Shown piece after piece: positions 38,193 to 47,785 of a stretch of DNA of 64,000 nucleotides. The DNA lies in assembly GCF_000473065.1 (NCBI RefSeq), contig NZ_KI421494.1, forward strand, positions 110,752 to 174,751. The letters run 5' to 3'. A model generated the notes under the pieces. It had not been told where the DNA came from and made no database searches. It saw only the letters and a list, made by a program, of their open reading frames with translations. The first letter of the stretch is position 1, and every line of letters starts with the position of its first letter. Both the position numbers and the translations under genes were made by a program. The stretch comes from Bradyrhizobium sp. WSM1743. GTDB lineage: Bacteria; Pseudomonadota; Alphaproteobacteria; Rhizobiales; Xanthobacteraceae.

Positions 38193-39054
38193 ACTGCCAC
38201 CGACAGCCTCAATTTGCTGTGCTGGACATGCCCAGCAGGAGGACTGGGCATAGCGAGGACGTGCATTCTTCGTGCCAGGTAACAGACGTCAATTCGCACC
38301 GGTTTTGTGTCCTCTTTGTCGACTTTCCGACTGGCGCACGTCTCGATGTTTCCATTCAACCTATCCACCCGGGCTTATGCATCTCCGTCGCGCATCGGAT
38401 ATTCGACGGCTCAGCGGAGCGCCTCGGTGCCAAGTTCCTGATGAGAAGTGGCAGCACGTTTGCCATCACTGAACGGTGTGGTTCGGTTATCGTTGCCGGA
38501 ATGTGGGCTTTCGATCTCTGTCACGCCTTGGGCACATGTGGCGCCATGGTGTCTTTTGCGCGCCTTTCGCGACGTGCGGCGACTCCGGAAGTCGAGAACA
38601 GCCTCAGTCAGGTGCGCTTTGTACTCGATGACGAACGACGCGAAGCCGATCTTCACCGCGGAGCATTTGGAATCTGGCCGGCGCCGCAAACCAACGTGCT
38701 GGCCGGGTATGTTGTTGGCTTCACAGGTGTGTTGGGCCTACGGATCCTGTTGGTCGAGAAGGTGGCTGGTGGCGAACGTGCTCCAAGAACCGCTGGCAAG
38801 TCCGGACGCGCAACAGCTCCATTCTGCTCGAGGCAGCGGTCCCGACCGCGGAAGCCGCATTTGTTCCTTCCGATCTGGCGTGCGGCCGGCAGATAGCTGT
38901 GATCGCCATTCCGATATCGCTGACTTGGAGAGCACTTCTGCATCATCTCAACGATAGAGATGCACGGTCATTCGCGTAGCAGATGTCGCAGCATCTGCTT
39001 GAGACATAATCTGAGAGGTTGACGGAAGACTCCTCTTGCCGATAATCCAAGTCG
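38193..39054. other. Region without a confident gene
   Basis: A 225-codon plus-strand frame (38219-38896) overlaps other long frames, shows no domain, and has no clear ribosome binding site. I do not call it. Confidence 0.35.
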
Positions 39055-39235
39055 TCGAGGTTCTCCGGTTTCCATTTGATCCGGAGCTAAGAGGGAAGCC
39101 GGTGAAAATGCCGGCGCTGCCCCCGCAACTGTGAGCGGCGAGCCGCTGTCCAACGATGTCACTGAAGCCTGCGCGGCTTCGGGAAGGCCGGACAGCAGCG
39201 ATGACCCGCGAGCCAGGAGACCTGCCCCGACAATA
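39055..39235 (+). promoter_or_regulatory. Cobalamin riboswitch (B12 element)
   Basis: The core reads GAGGGAAGCCGGTG, AAAATGCCGGC, GCTGCCCCCGCAACTGT (the B12-box region) and, near the 3' end, GAGCCAGGAGACCTGCC, in the order of the adenosylcobalamin riboswitch. A GC-rich stem-loop follows between 39240 and 39345 and may form the expression platform. It lies 110 bp upstream of metE, so cobalamin should repress the B12-independent synthase. Confidence 0.92.
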
Positions 39236-39345
39236 TATTCGTCCACGGGCGGGGTGTCCGGTGGTGCGCCAAGCAGCCGTCGCACCGCGCGACTTCCCCT
39301 GCCTGCGTCCGCCATGGCCTTTGCCCCCAACATGGGGTTAACGCT

Positions 39346-41691
39346 ATGTCTCTTCTCTCCCTTCCTGTTGCCACGCTCGGAACGCCACGCATCGGTCCAA
39401 GGCGCGAGCTCAAATTCGCTCTAGAAAGCTACTGGGCCGGAAAAAGCAGCGAACAGCAGCTGCTCGAGGACGCAGCTGGCCTGCGTGCCGCGAACTGGGC
39501 TCGTCAGAAATCTATCGGCGTCACGGTCATTCCATCGAACGATTTCTCGCTGTATGACCAGGTGCTCGACACAAGTTTCATGGTTGGCGCCATCCCGCAG
39601 ATCTACGCCTCGAAAGCCGAATCCGTTTCGCTCAAGACGTACTTCGCCATGGCCCGCGGTTCACAATGCGACGACCAGGAAGCGAGTTGCGGTCACGGAC
39701 CGCGCGGATTTGGCGCACCCGCGCAGGAGATGACCAAGTGGTTCGACACCAACTACCACTACATGGTCCCCGAGTTTCACAGGGGACAGACTTTCAGGCT
39801 ATGCTCTCGCAAGCCGATCGAGGAGTATGAGGAGGCCAAGGCCCTTGGCTTTCAGACCCGCCCTGTCCTGATCGGGCCGGTCACATTCCTAAAGCTCGGC
39901 AAGAGTCCCGATTCCACATTCCAGCCACTCTCACTGCTGGATGAACTGATACCGGCCTATATCGAGGTTATGCAGGAATTGGCCAAACGTGGGGCAAATT
40001 GGGTTCAGTTCGACGAGCCCTGCCTAGTTCTTGATCTGGATGAGGGGGCGCGAAAATCTTTGCGACATGCCTATGACCGGCTCGCCAAGGAGGGGCCGGC
40101 CATCAAGATCATGGTTGCCAGCTATTTCGGCGACCTCGGCGACAATCTGGACACTGCCTTGAGGCTGCCAGTTGCCGGATTGCACCTCGATCTTGTTCGA
40201 GCGCCACAGTTGTTGAACCAGATTATCGCTGGCGGCCGAAATGATCTCGTCATGTCGCTCGGGGTCATCGACGGTCGGAATGTATGGCGGTCGAATTTGT
40301 CGTCGCTGCACCAGCGGCTCGAACCAGCGATTGCGAAGCTCGGCAAGGATCGTGTACAGATCGCCCCATCCTGCTCGCTACTTCATGTGCCGGTCGATGT
40401 TGAACTCGAGACTCGGCTCGCTTCCGACGTGAAGAGCTGGCTTGCTTTCTCGGTCCAGAAGATGCGGGAGCTTGCGATCCTGGCGCGGGCACTCGCAGGC
40501 GACCAGAATGTTGCGCTAGCTCTTGCCGAGTCGGAATGTGCCGCGACTGCCCGCCAGACTTCGCCGAAAATCCGTGATGCCAATGTCGCTGTCCGGATGA
40601 GAGCGATCGACCAGACCATGCGTCGCCGCGCGAGCCCATTTGCCCGTCGTGCCGAGATCCAAAGCAATCGTTTCGGACTACCGGCTTTTCCTACCACGAC
40701 GATAGGATCGTTTCCGCAGACCACAGAGATCCGGAATGCCCGCGCGGCGCATGCGCGAGGTGCGATAAGCGACGAGCAATACGACAGGTTCCTCAAGGAG
40801 GAGACTGCGCGCGCCGTACGTTGGCAGGAGGACATCGGTCTTGACGTCCTCGTGCACGGCGAGTTCGAGCGCAATGACATGGTGCAGTACTTCGGCGAGC
40901 AACTCGCCGGCTTCGCATTTACCAGGAGCGGATGGGTGCAGTCCTACGGCTCGCGCTGCGTCAGGCCACCGATCCTGTTTGGCGATGTAGCGCGACCGAA
41001 GCCTATCACCGTGGACTGGTGGCGCTATGCGCAATCACTAACCAGGAAACCGATGAAAGCGATGTTGACCGGGCCGGTGACGATCTTGAACTGGTCCTTT
41101 GTTCGCGATGATATTCCCAGAAGCGAGGTCTGCCGCCAGATTGCGCTCGCGATCCGAGACGAAGTCCGCGATCTCGAGAATGCTGGTGCGACCATGATCC
41201 AGATCGACGAAGCGGCAGTCCGCGAAGGATTGCCGTTGCGTCGATCGGAGTGGGCGGCTTATCTCGACTGGGCCGTCGATTGCTTCCGCATCTGTTCATC
41301 GGGCGTCGCCGATCAAACGCAAATTCATACACATATGTGCTACTCGGAGTTCAACGACATCATCGGTGCGATCGCTGCAATGGACGCGGATGTCATCTCG
41401 ATCGAGACATCGCGCTCGAAAATGGAACTACTCGACGCGTTCAGGAACTACGATTATCCAAATCAGATCGGGCCGGGCGTGTACGACATCCACTCTCCAC
41501 GCGTTCCCGAGACGGACGAAATGAAGGAGCTGATGGCGTTGGCTCGGACGCGGCTGCAGGATTCGCAGCTCTGGATCAATCCAGACTGCGGCCTGAAGAC
41601 GCGCAGGTGGGAGGAGGTTCGGCCAGCGCTAGCGAACATGGTCGCTGCCGCCCGCGAACTGCGCGCTGCACTCGATCCGCGAGGCCGTTAA
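39346..41691 (+). CDS. metE: Cobalamin-independent methionine synthase
   Basis: 781 residues, full length for the two-domain enzyme. The N-terminal half has VIPSNDFSLYDQVLDTSFMV and RPVLIGPVTFLKLGK. The catalytic half has FPTTTIGSFPQTTEIR, LVHGEFERNDMVQYFGEQL and LTGPVTILNWSFVRDD. Zinc ligands are seen in THMCYSEF (His, Cys), IETSRS (Glu) and NPDCGLKTR (Cys). It transfers a methyl group from 5-methyl-THF polyglutamate to homocysteine. The cobalamin riboswitch upstream controls it. Confidence 0.97.
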   Translation: MSLLSLPVATLGTPRIGPRRELKFALESYWAGKSSEQQLLEDAAGLRAANWARQKSIGVTVIPSNDFSLYDQVLDTSFMVGAIPQIYASKAESVSLKTYFAMARGSQCDDQEASCGHGPRGFGAPAQEMTKWFDTNYHYMVPEFHRGQTFRLCSRKPIEEYEEAKALGFQTRPVLIGPVTFLKLGKSPDSTFQPLSLLDELIPAYIEVMQELAKRGANWVQFDEPCLVLDLDEGARKSLRHAYDRLAKEGPAIKIMVASYFGDLGDNLDTALRLPVAGLHLDLVRAPQLLNQIIAGGRNDLVMSLGVIDGRNVWRSNLSSLHQRLEPAIAKLGKDRVQIAPSCSLLHVPVDVELETRLASDVKSWLAFSVQKMRELAILARALAGDQNVALALAESECAATARQTSPKIRDANVAVRMRAIDQTMRRRASPFARRAEIQSNRFGLPAFPTTTIGSFPQTTEIRNARAAHARGAISDEQYDRFLKEETARAVRWQEDIGLDVLVHGEFERNDMVQYFGEQLAGFAFTRSGWVQSYGSRCVRPPILFGDVARPKPITVDWWRYAQSLTRKPMKAMLTGPVTILNWSFVRDDIPRSEVCRQIALAIRDEVRDLENAGATMIQIDEAAVREGLPLRRSEWAAYLDWAVDCFRICSSGVADQTQIHTHMCYSEFNDIIGAIAAMDADVISIETSRSKMELLDAFRNYDYPNQIGPGVYDIHSPRVPETDEMKELMALARTRLQDSQLWINPDCGLKTRRWEEVRPALANMVAAARELRAALDPRGR

Positions 41692-41761
41692 TCCGGGCTT
41701 CGGTCTCTTCTCGACAAAGCTGATCCGTCTGTGATCATTTGCGCGGGAGCCTTGGGAACAC

Positions 41762-41895
41762 AAAAAAATGCCCGGCCCCGCTTAGCGGGCCGGGCGAAAG
41801 TCTGGAAGGAGCGAAGCTGACGCAGCCGCGCGGACTTCCATCGGCGGAGGGAGGACAGCCGCCGGTTCGATCACGGCGAGGACATTCGCCGAAAA
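41762..41895 (-). ncRNA. Putative small RNA with terminator, copy 2
   Basis: On the minus strand, GTGATCG, CCGGCGGCTGTCCTCCCTC, and a terminator GCCCGGC-N-GGGGCCGGGC followed by ATTTTTTT occur in this order, homologous to the unit at 30752-30930. The terminator (41795-41762) faces the metE 3' end about 70 bp away. No promoter of the MerR type is seen upstream. The 5' end is a guess. Confidence 0.45.
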
Positions 41896-42440
41896 TCTGA
41901 GCCGAGTTGAAGCACAAGCTCAGCGCAGCTCAACTATGCTGTGGTATGCGACCGTATAGCCTGAGGGTTAGAAATCTACACCAAGGTTTGTGGCTCATGA
42001 GCACGTCGGCACGATTACGACAGCAGCGAGGGGGCATGCCGGGCGGTCACCGCAGGGCACCAACAGCTAACTTGGTGCGCTTTCCTGCCTGGAACCTTTA
42101 TGTTCGATCAGCGAGACTTAAGCCGCGGCTCCAAGAATCTCGCAAGCTTAGCCAATGCATAAGCGGTTACTATTGATTTGAACCTCTGCTTAAGGCAGTC
42201 CTTGATCGACCGGTTCCATCCGATGTCGGGGTTCGGCTTGGGCGCTGAGGAGCACCCTATCGGCACCGCGGCATCTTCAAGCTCGTGATATCCCCCGCAT
42301 GGTCCGCTCATCGATCTCAAATAGAAGTTTCTGGACCCGATCACCGGAGTGTCGCCGATGGCTATGACGGCTCCAAGGCGCAATGGGAGGGCATGCTGCA
42401 CGCCGCATACACGTATGTAGGATCGCGATGAAGCAGTCAC
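41896..42440. other. Region without a confident gene
   Basis: A 110-codon minus-strand frame (42440-42108) contains GDTPVIGSRNFYLRSMSGPC but no recognised domain. Confidence 0.3.
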
Positions 42441-42600
42441 GCGTCAGGAATGAGCATCTTTTACGATGTGGATCCCATAGCTTGTTGAAATCCAGTCGCG
42501 CCAGAACTGCTTGTGGCGATCCACGTCCAGCGCCTTGCTGTTGGTGCTGAACGTACCCGGGTCTGGCAGTGCCTCGCATTTCGCGTGCAGTGAGTAGAAC
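42440..42600 (-). pseudogene. AraC-family regulator N-terminal fragment
   Basis: A minus-strand frame reads EALPDPGTFSTNSKALDVDR, then HKQFWRDWISTSYGIHI before a stop. This resembles the start of the AraC-binding-like domain (FST-x-x-x-x-x-x-R-x-x-x-WRDWIS). No helix-turn-helix DNA-binding part follows. Probably a relic. Confidence 0.35.
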
Positions 42601-42977
42601 CGGCTGCGGCTGGACGATTCAGAGCGTATGGGGCGGGGCTCAAAGAGTGGGAGTGACTTCGCCGCACCCCGGACGGCCGCAATCGTCCGTCCTCATCCGT
42701 CGGCGGACATGAGAGGCGTCCGTTTCGCGCGATATCATTGCGCAACTACCGGACCTGCGAGGGTTACATTGTGGTGCCGGAACCAGAGCTCAGCCAGGAT
42801 CGGCCAGGCTGCTTGCACCGGTGGTCGACGAAGCGATCATCTTGCGCAGAAGTCATTTCGGGGGACGGCACTAGTGCCCGCGAGCAACCCCATTTTCTTT
42901 CGACAGGATGAGCAAGAGGTCCACTTCCTGCTGTCAAACGGCCGCGATCAATACGGCCCGTCCGTCTCGGCGCCGTG

Positions 42978-43577
42978 TCAGGGCTTGCCGGCCTCGGCGG
43001 ACGAAAACGCGACCGAACTCCGTTCGGTCTCAGCTTCTTGCTCCAATCGCAGAATATGCGCTCTTAGCGCATCGGAAGTCGCTGCCGCTGTCTCGCTGAA
43101 CAGCGGATCTCCATCATTGGAGAGGGCTGAAGCGATTTCGGTCCAATCCCGAGCCGAGAGAGCCTTCAGGGCGGCGGGAAAGAAATCTCGTTCTTCCCAC
43201 ATCATGTGGTGCCGCTCGCGTATTATAAAATCGCGTATGATATTGCCGACGTCTTGCCGAAGGAGGTCACGATCCGCGAGGATAGCGTCAATAGCTCGCG
43301 CGAAGTGGTGCAAACGGTCGATGACTTCCTGGTGTTCAAGCGCGAGATCGCCGACGATTGCAGCTGCATCCGGATCGCGAGACTTAAGCTTGGAAAAAAT
43401 CAAGTCTTCCTGTGGATGATGGTACACCTCGGGGTAAACCTCGAAATAGCTGATAATGGCGCGAATGACCTCATAATCCGGACGGATCCCTTTCTCAAAA
43501 ATCTCCAATTCGCGTTGAAGAGCGACCAGAAGCAGATCAATGTTGCGATGCTCTCGAAGCAGAAGATCGATGATCAT
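42978..43577 (-). CDS. Hemerythrin-like HHE protein
   Basis: 199 residues. IIDLLLREHRNIDLLLVALQ holds the first His. EVYPEVYHHPQEDLIFSKL, LALEHQEVIDRLHHFARAI and RERHHMMWEERDFFPAAL supply the HHE/HxxxE iron ligands of the four-helix bundle. The C-terminal ~55 residues are an extra tail. Such proteins bind O2 or NO, or buffer iron; in a microaerobic nodule context oxygen or NO sensing/protection is plausible. A good GGAG site lies just before the ATG (CTCCTGGAGGC on the reverse). Confidence 0.85.
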   Translation of the reverse strand: MIIDLLLREHRNIDLLLVALQRELEIFEKGIRPDYEVIRAIISYFEVYPEVYHHPQEDLIFSKLKSRDPDAAAIVGDLALEHQEVIDRLHHFARAIDAILADRDLLRQDVGNIIRDFIIRERHHMMWEERDFFPAALKALSARDWTEIASALSNDGDPLFSETAAATSDALRAHILRLEQEAETERSSVAFSSAEAGKP

Positions 43578-44547
43578 AGCGGTGCTCCTGGAGGCACAAT
43601 CTAGGCACGAAGCGTTTCAGCCATTTGCAAGACTGTCCAAGCCGAATTCGGTGTCCTTCGCTGCGCTGCGATTTGTCCGCGCCGTTCGACGCAAAAAGTA
43701 GCGCGCTTCAATTTGAGCTGGCGTAAATCAACTTAGCCGAAGTGTTGCACGAAGCTCCTGGGCTCCGTCGTTAGCAGCGCGACTCGGCCTGAGGTCGGCA
43801 GGGCGATCACGCGTCCACGACGATGAGCTTGCCCACGCAAGACGCTGGTCGGATGGCGTCTCGTCTCGCTAAAACTGGCGGCCTGGGCGTGCATGGCGGA
43901 CCCTATCTTGCGAATGGCGATGGGACGCAGATTGGCTGCTCCTGACGAATTGGGAAATTTGGATGTTTTCCCTAGGTAGAAACCCCTAAGTATTTACACG
44001 TAAGGCCCATGAGGAGGGCGTCTTGAATTGGGGGCGCCGCGGTCACTTGGTCTCAAACATGCTCAAATCGGATTAGAAAGCCGCATGCTGGCTTCGTCGG
44101 CCGCGTCCATGGAAACAGTCGGAAACGCACTGCCGTACCCCCGAAAAGCTCCAGTCAGCCGAAACGTTGTCGTCCACCGCCACTTTCGGGCTCACCGCAG
44201 GAGGTCTTGTTCGGCGCCTTGACTTTGATCCTCGTCAGCATCGGTCGGCCGCGGATCTGACGGGGCGGATGTTGATGGCATCCTTATCGATGTAAGCTGG
44301 CATGGTCGACGTGCTTGATGATCATGCGATAAGTGCGCATGTGAACCGAGGTGGGGCCTACCCCCGGATCATAGGACTCGGCTTGCGTGACATATTGACG
44401 CCTGGCGCAACGGCCGGCCTGCGTGTTTTGCATCGGCAGCCGTCACCGAAAACATGATCGGCTCGGTGCGCGCGAAACCCACCGTTCGTCGTCTGGAGAG
44501 CGCAGCTTGAATGCATGAATAAGCCATTTACGCTATTTGCGCTGCTG
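43578..44547. other. Intergenic region with a possible FixJ-type motif
   Basis: About 970 bp with no confident gene. The AT-rich stretch at 43963-44003 holds GTTTTCCCTAGGTAGAAAC and CTAAGTATTTACAC, resembling FixJ-binding sequences. Confidence 0.3.
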
Positions 44548-45150
44548 CTAGAGTCCCGCGGTAATGGCGATCCGCATCAACTCGGACATGCTGCGGACAT
44601 TGGTCTTGGCCATCAGGTTCGCACGGTAAACCTCGACTGTCCGCGGACTTATGCCGAGATCATGGGCGATCACCTTGTTAATCTTGCCGGCTAATAGTCC
44701 CTGCAGGACGTCGCGCTCGCGCGACGACAGGTCCGCGAGGCGGGCTTCCGCCTGCAGTTTCGCTGCGTCGGCTGGCTTTGTTGGCCGCGCTTTCAAAGCA
44801 CTATTGATCGCACGCAATAGCACCTCCTCCTTGAACGGTTTCTCGATGAAGTCGACCGCACCCGCTTTCATCGCTTCGACTGCGAGCGATACGTCGCCAT
44901 GACCAGTTATCAAGACGACGGGGCAGTCGACGCGATCGGCTTTCACTTTTCTGACCAGTTCGAGACCGCTCATACCTGGCATATGGATGTCTGACACAAT
45001 GCAGTCAACCGGACCGCTTGCGACGTCATTGAGAAACGCGGTCGCCGTCTCATAAGTTGCTACGTAGAAGCCATTAACATCAAGCAGAAACGCGAGCGAG
45101 TCCCGCATGGCGGCGTCATCGTCGATCACGAGAATGCGCCGCCAAGTCAT
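44548..45150 (-). CDS. FixJ-family response regulator
   Basis: 200 residues. The receiver domain has ILVIDDDAAMRDSLAFLL (acid pocket), DCIVSDIHMPGMSGLELV (phosphoacceptor Asp), LITGHGDVSLAVEAMKAGA and DFIEKPFKEE (conserved Lys). The LuxR/FixJ HTH follows: LSSRERDVLQGLLAGKINKV, then IAHDLGISPRTVEVYRANLM. It probably activates transcription when phosphorylated, as FixJ does at fixK and nif-related promoters. Its ATG overlaps the TGA of the upstream sensor-kinase relic by the ATGA pattern, so it was once coupled to a kinase that is now destroyed. This is a paralogue; I do not claim it is fixJ itself. Confidence 0.88.
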   Translation of the reverse strand: MTWRRILVIDDDAAMRDSLAFLLDVNGFYVATYETATAFLNDVASGPVDCIVSDIHMPGMSGLELVRKVKADRVDCPVVLITGHGDVSLAVEAMKAGAVDFIEKPFKEEVLLRAINSALKARPTKPADAAKLQAEARLADLSSRERDVLQGLLAGKINKVIAHDLGISPRTVEVYRANLMAKTNVRSMSELMRIAITAGL

Positions 45151-45520
45151 GTGTCTTCACTAAGCTCCGCAAATCGCGCGGTGAACTGAAAGATCCTGCC
45201 GCCGCTCGGATTCGTCCGCGACGATGTGGCTAGCATGTGACTCGATGATCGTCCGGCAGATTGATAGCCCCACACCCATGCCATGCGTCTAAGTCGTGAC
45301 AACTGGCTGGAACAGGCTGTCGCTGATGCAGAGCAGGGTAGCGAAGCTCGCCCAGTCCGCAGCCGCGGCGAAAGCGGTAAAAACGACGACCGGAAGGTAG
45401 ATGATCGTGAACGTGCGGTCCTGAAGATACGGATTAACGCCGGGCGCAGCACGAGAGCCAACGCGGCGTCTGCCGCGCCAGTCCCATAGCCGTACCAAAT
45501 GTGGTCCGACATGTTTCTAG
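45147..45520 (-). pseudogene. Sensor histidine kinase relic with an internal deletion
   Basis: The 5' part, split over two frames, reads TGAADAALALVLRPAL, then NPYLQDRTFTIIYLPVVVFT and AFAAAADW, the DUF4118-type membrane start of FixL-like kinases. It jumps at about 45297 directly to GMGVGLSICRTIIESHASHI, the ATP-binding G2 box, and ends in another frame with SGGRIFQFTARFAEL. The PAS and HisKA segments are deleted and at least two frameshifts are present. It cannot be a working kinase. Confidence 0.75.
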
Positions 45521-45623
45521 CAGGCCCTCTCATTGATCAACTCTACATTGTTTCCCACGAGAGGCCAGCCCGAGGCAGTCCGGGCCTCAACTCACGCCAA
45601 TCTATTGTGCAGGATGGCCGCCG

Positions 45624-45854
45624 CTATCCGGGCCAGATGCGCCAGTGCGTCGGCTGCACGGCGACGCGTTCTCCGGTCTTTGCCTTGATCCAGCCGTCGA
45701 AGATCCAGCGGCAAGGAAAGACCACCCGGTGAATGGTATTACCCTCGATCACGGCAATCTCCAGATCCTGATCAAAGGGCGGCGCAGTTTCGAGCCGCTC
45801 CCAGGTCAGGTCGGCACTAGATCCTGGATGGAGTTCATCGCTGCGGGCTGACAA
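45624..45854 (-). CDS. Small conserved hypothetical protein
   Basis: 76 residues with ERLETAPPFDQDLEIAVIEG and VFPCRWIFDGWIKAKTGERV, then QPTHWRIWPG, a beta-rich pattern I have seen in short rhizobial proteins. It begins 2 bp after the stop of the upstream gene at 45857, suggesting translational coupling. Role unknown. Confidence 0.65.
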   Translation of the reverse strand: MSARSDELHPGSSADLTWERLETAPPFDQDLEIAVIEGNTIHRVVFPCRWIFDGWIKAKTGERVAVQPTHWRIWPG

Positions 45855-45856
45855 AT

Positions 45857-46198
45857 TCAGGCAACCTTCTGAACACTACGGACGAGATCGCTTGGCCGCC
45901 GCGCGAACAGGCTCAACTCAGTATAATCCAGGCTGCGCGTGCTCTCGATGGGGGCGGCCCGGGCCGGGATCTTATCGGCTGTGGCGTCGTTGAACGTATC
46001 GTGCCGGGACATGAGCCGCTCGCCAGCCGAGATATTAGGGTTGGCGCTGCGAAACAACTCCCGGGCTTCGGTCGAATCGATCTGGATCAGCTCAAGCCCA
46101 CGGCGGGTGGTTTTCATCGCTGTTCTGTAGAAGTTAAACTGGACTGCCGCTCCCGCCATCTGGCCGGCGCCGGGACAAAGGTCGCCGTGGTCTGTCAT
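45857..46198 (-). CDS. Small helical protein, hypothetical
   Basis: 113 residues from the ATG at 46198. QFNFYRTAMKTTRRGLELIQ and ELFRSANPNISAGERLMSRH look helical, a pattern vaguely like phasins but too short to assign. It is coupled to the 76-residue gene downstream; the two form a small operon. Confidence 0.55.
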   Translation of the reverse strand: MTDHGDLCPGAGQMAGAAVQFNFYRTAMKTTRRGLELIQIDSTEARELFRSANPNISAGERLMSRHDTFNDATADKIPARAAPIESTRSLDYTELSLFARRPSDLVRSVQKVA

Positions 46199-46340
46199 GT
46201 CGAAACACCTCCGTGGTGAGAAAGCTCCTTGTCCCACGGCTTCAGCGCGGGGCGTTGGGTTGTGATGACGTCAGCCGCGCCCTTGCGAGTGGGACGGCAT
46301 CCCAAGACGCCGGAATTCCCTTGACACCATTCGGATGGGC

Positions 46341-46529
46341 CTAGTTGCGCTCGGCGCCGATCATCCCGCCCGTCCGCAGGTCGATGACGTGGACGCTATC
46401 GCATGCGGCGCAACTTATTGTGTGCAGGTCATCGGCACGCGGCTCGGGTGCGTCCGGCAGCAGTCCTTCTCGGTCGCCGGTATCTGGACATGAAGAGATG
46501 ATGGGGCGCCAAGTCTTTCTGTCTGCCAT
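46341..46529 (-). CDS. Small protein with a paired-Cys motif
   Basis: 62 residues from the ATG at 46529: MADRKTWRPIISSCPDTGDR, then ISCAACDSVHVIDLRTGGMI. The CAAC pair with a preceding Cys could bind zinc as a minimal ribbon. Probably the first gene of the set followed by 46198-45624, though 142 bp separate them. Confidence 0.55.
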   Translation of the reverse strand: MADRKTWRPIISSCPDTGDREGLLPDAPEPRADDLHTISCAACDSVHVIDLRTGGMIGAERN

Positions 46530-47557
46530 GTGTCTGACCTTGGACTGGAAACTCACTTCTATCAGTAGCAAGTCTCTATCAGTAGCAAGTCGCCGCAGAA
46601 TTGATACAGCTCAAAAGAGCTGATGCGCGTCCAGAACGGCCAAGCTCGAGCGATCGCTGCGAGCCGGACAGGCCGGCGTTGGTAGGCGACATGTCCCAAC
46701 TCGGGCGATCCGCCAGGGCCTCGCCTTGGTCTGCAACACTCCAGCGTGTAGCTGGGTTGATTTGAGGCGCACCGCTCGCGGTGCGCCACCGCAGCATTTG
46801 TCCTCAATGCTGCGCTAGCCGGCAAGCAGATAGTCAATTGATCGCTCGCTTCGCATTGTCGGTAGCCTTGCCGGCGCTGATCCCAGCAATAGTCTTTGGC
46901 GCTGAAGGCCGGAATCTTCGGCTTATCGAAACGTCGGTTGCGACAAGCCTGATCATCGGCTTTGCTGTCGGGGCGGCAGGGTGGACCGTCAGAGGGTCGG
47001 AGCGGTTCGCCCTATTGGCCCACGATCACTTCGCGTAGGTCTCGCCGTCGATAGCCCTGGCCGGCGGCACGCCTCAGAAATGCCTCTGCCCGGTCATCGG
47101 CGCAATGACCTGGTGTTTGCGGCAATGCCTCGTGAGGCACCAAATATCGCCTGTAAGGTTCGCGCCGTCTCGAGCCTCCATATTGCCAGCGGTTGAGTAT
47201 GGGATCGATAGAGATCAATAGCCGGCATCTTGGGCGTGACGGCGCATGCTGCTCTCAATCCTCTCTTCGAGACATTCCCCGATTCATCGGCCCCCCAATT
47301 TGTCGGTCTCGAGCGCTTGAGCAGACCAGAAGACGCTGTCCCTCGGCTCAAACAGAGTGCGATCTGCCAAGCTAGACAGATAGAGATCGCGTGGTTTGCG
47401 GGACAACAGGAGCGCTCGGGCCGCGCTGCCGAAGTCTCGATCTTATCTTGACGCAGCAGCGGACAACCTCTTGGGGATGCTGCTTGAGGCAGATCAAATA
47501 CTCTTGAAGCGTCAATGGCAGAATGGTGGATAAGCGAACCCATAAGAAGAGGGTGCC
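46530..47557. other. Region without a confident gene
   Basis: A plus-strand frame to 47038 contains one hydrophobic stretch (TSVATSLIIGFAVGAAGW) and may be a membrane-protein fragment. The rest shows nothing. GTCTCTATCAGTAGCAAGTC-like sequence is tandemly repeated near 46557-46590 (two 17-bp copies of CTATCAGTAGCAAGTC). Confidence 0.3.
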
Positions 47558-47785
47558 ATGCCTTCATTTAACGTTCGGTTCATCAAGACCGTTTGTGACG
47601 ATGCCGGACACGAACATCGTGCCTGTGAGGCAGCGTTTAAGATCGATGCCGCCTCGCTAAGTGCTGCTGCAAAGCAGGCGGAGACCGATTTCTGCAAGCA
47701 AAAGAGTGTCCGCGATTGGACAGTCTTCGCCGATGTGATAGAGCTTCGAACCCCGCCTGCATTTCCGCGGGCATCGGCTGGTTAG
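47558..47785 (+). CDS. Small conserved hypothetical protein
   Basis: 75 residues: MPSFNVRFIKTVCDDAGHEH, then AAFKIDAASLSAAAKQAETD and SVRDWTVFADVIEL. A compact alpha/beta pattern seen in short bradyrhizobial proteins. AGAAGAGGGTGCC before the ATG is a good ribosome binding site. Confidence 0.65.
   Translation: MPSFNVRFIKTVCDDAGHEHRACEAAFKIDAASLSAAAKQAETDFCKQKSVRDWTVFADVIELRTPPAFPRASAG

Noticed and set aside
38219..38896. 225-codon plus-strand frame upstream of the metE riboswitch
   Set aside because: Several overlapping frames of similar length exist, none with motifs or a good start signal.
41691..41800. Hairpin after metE read as the metE terminator
   Set aside because: The A-run precedes the hairpin on the plus strand, so the T-run follows it only on the minus strand; it fits a minus-strand transcript ending toward metE.
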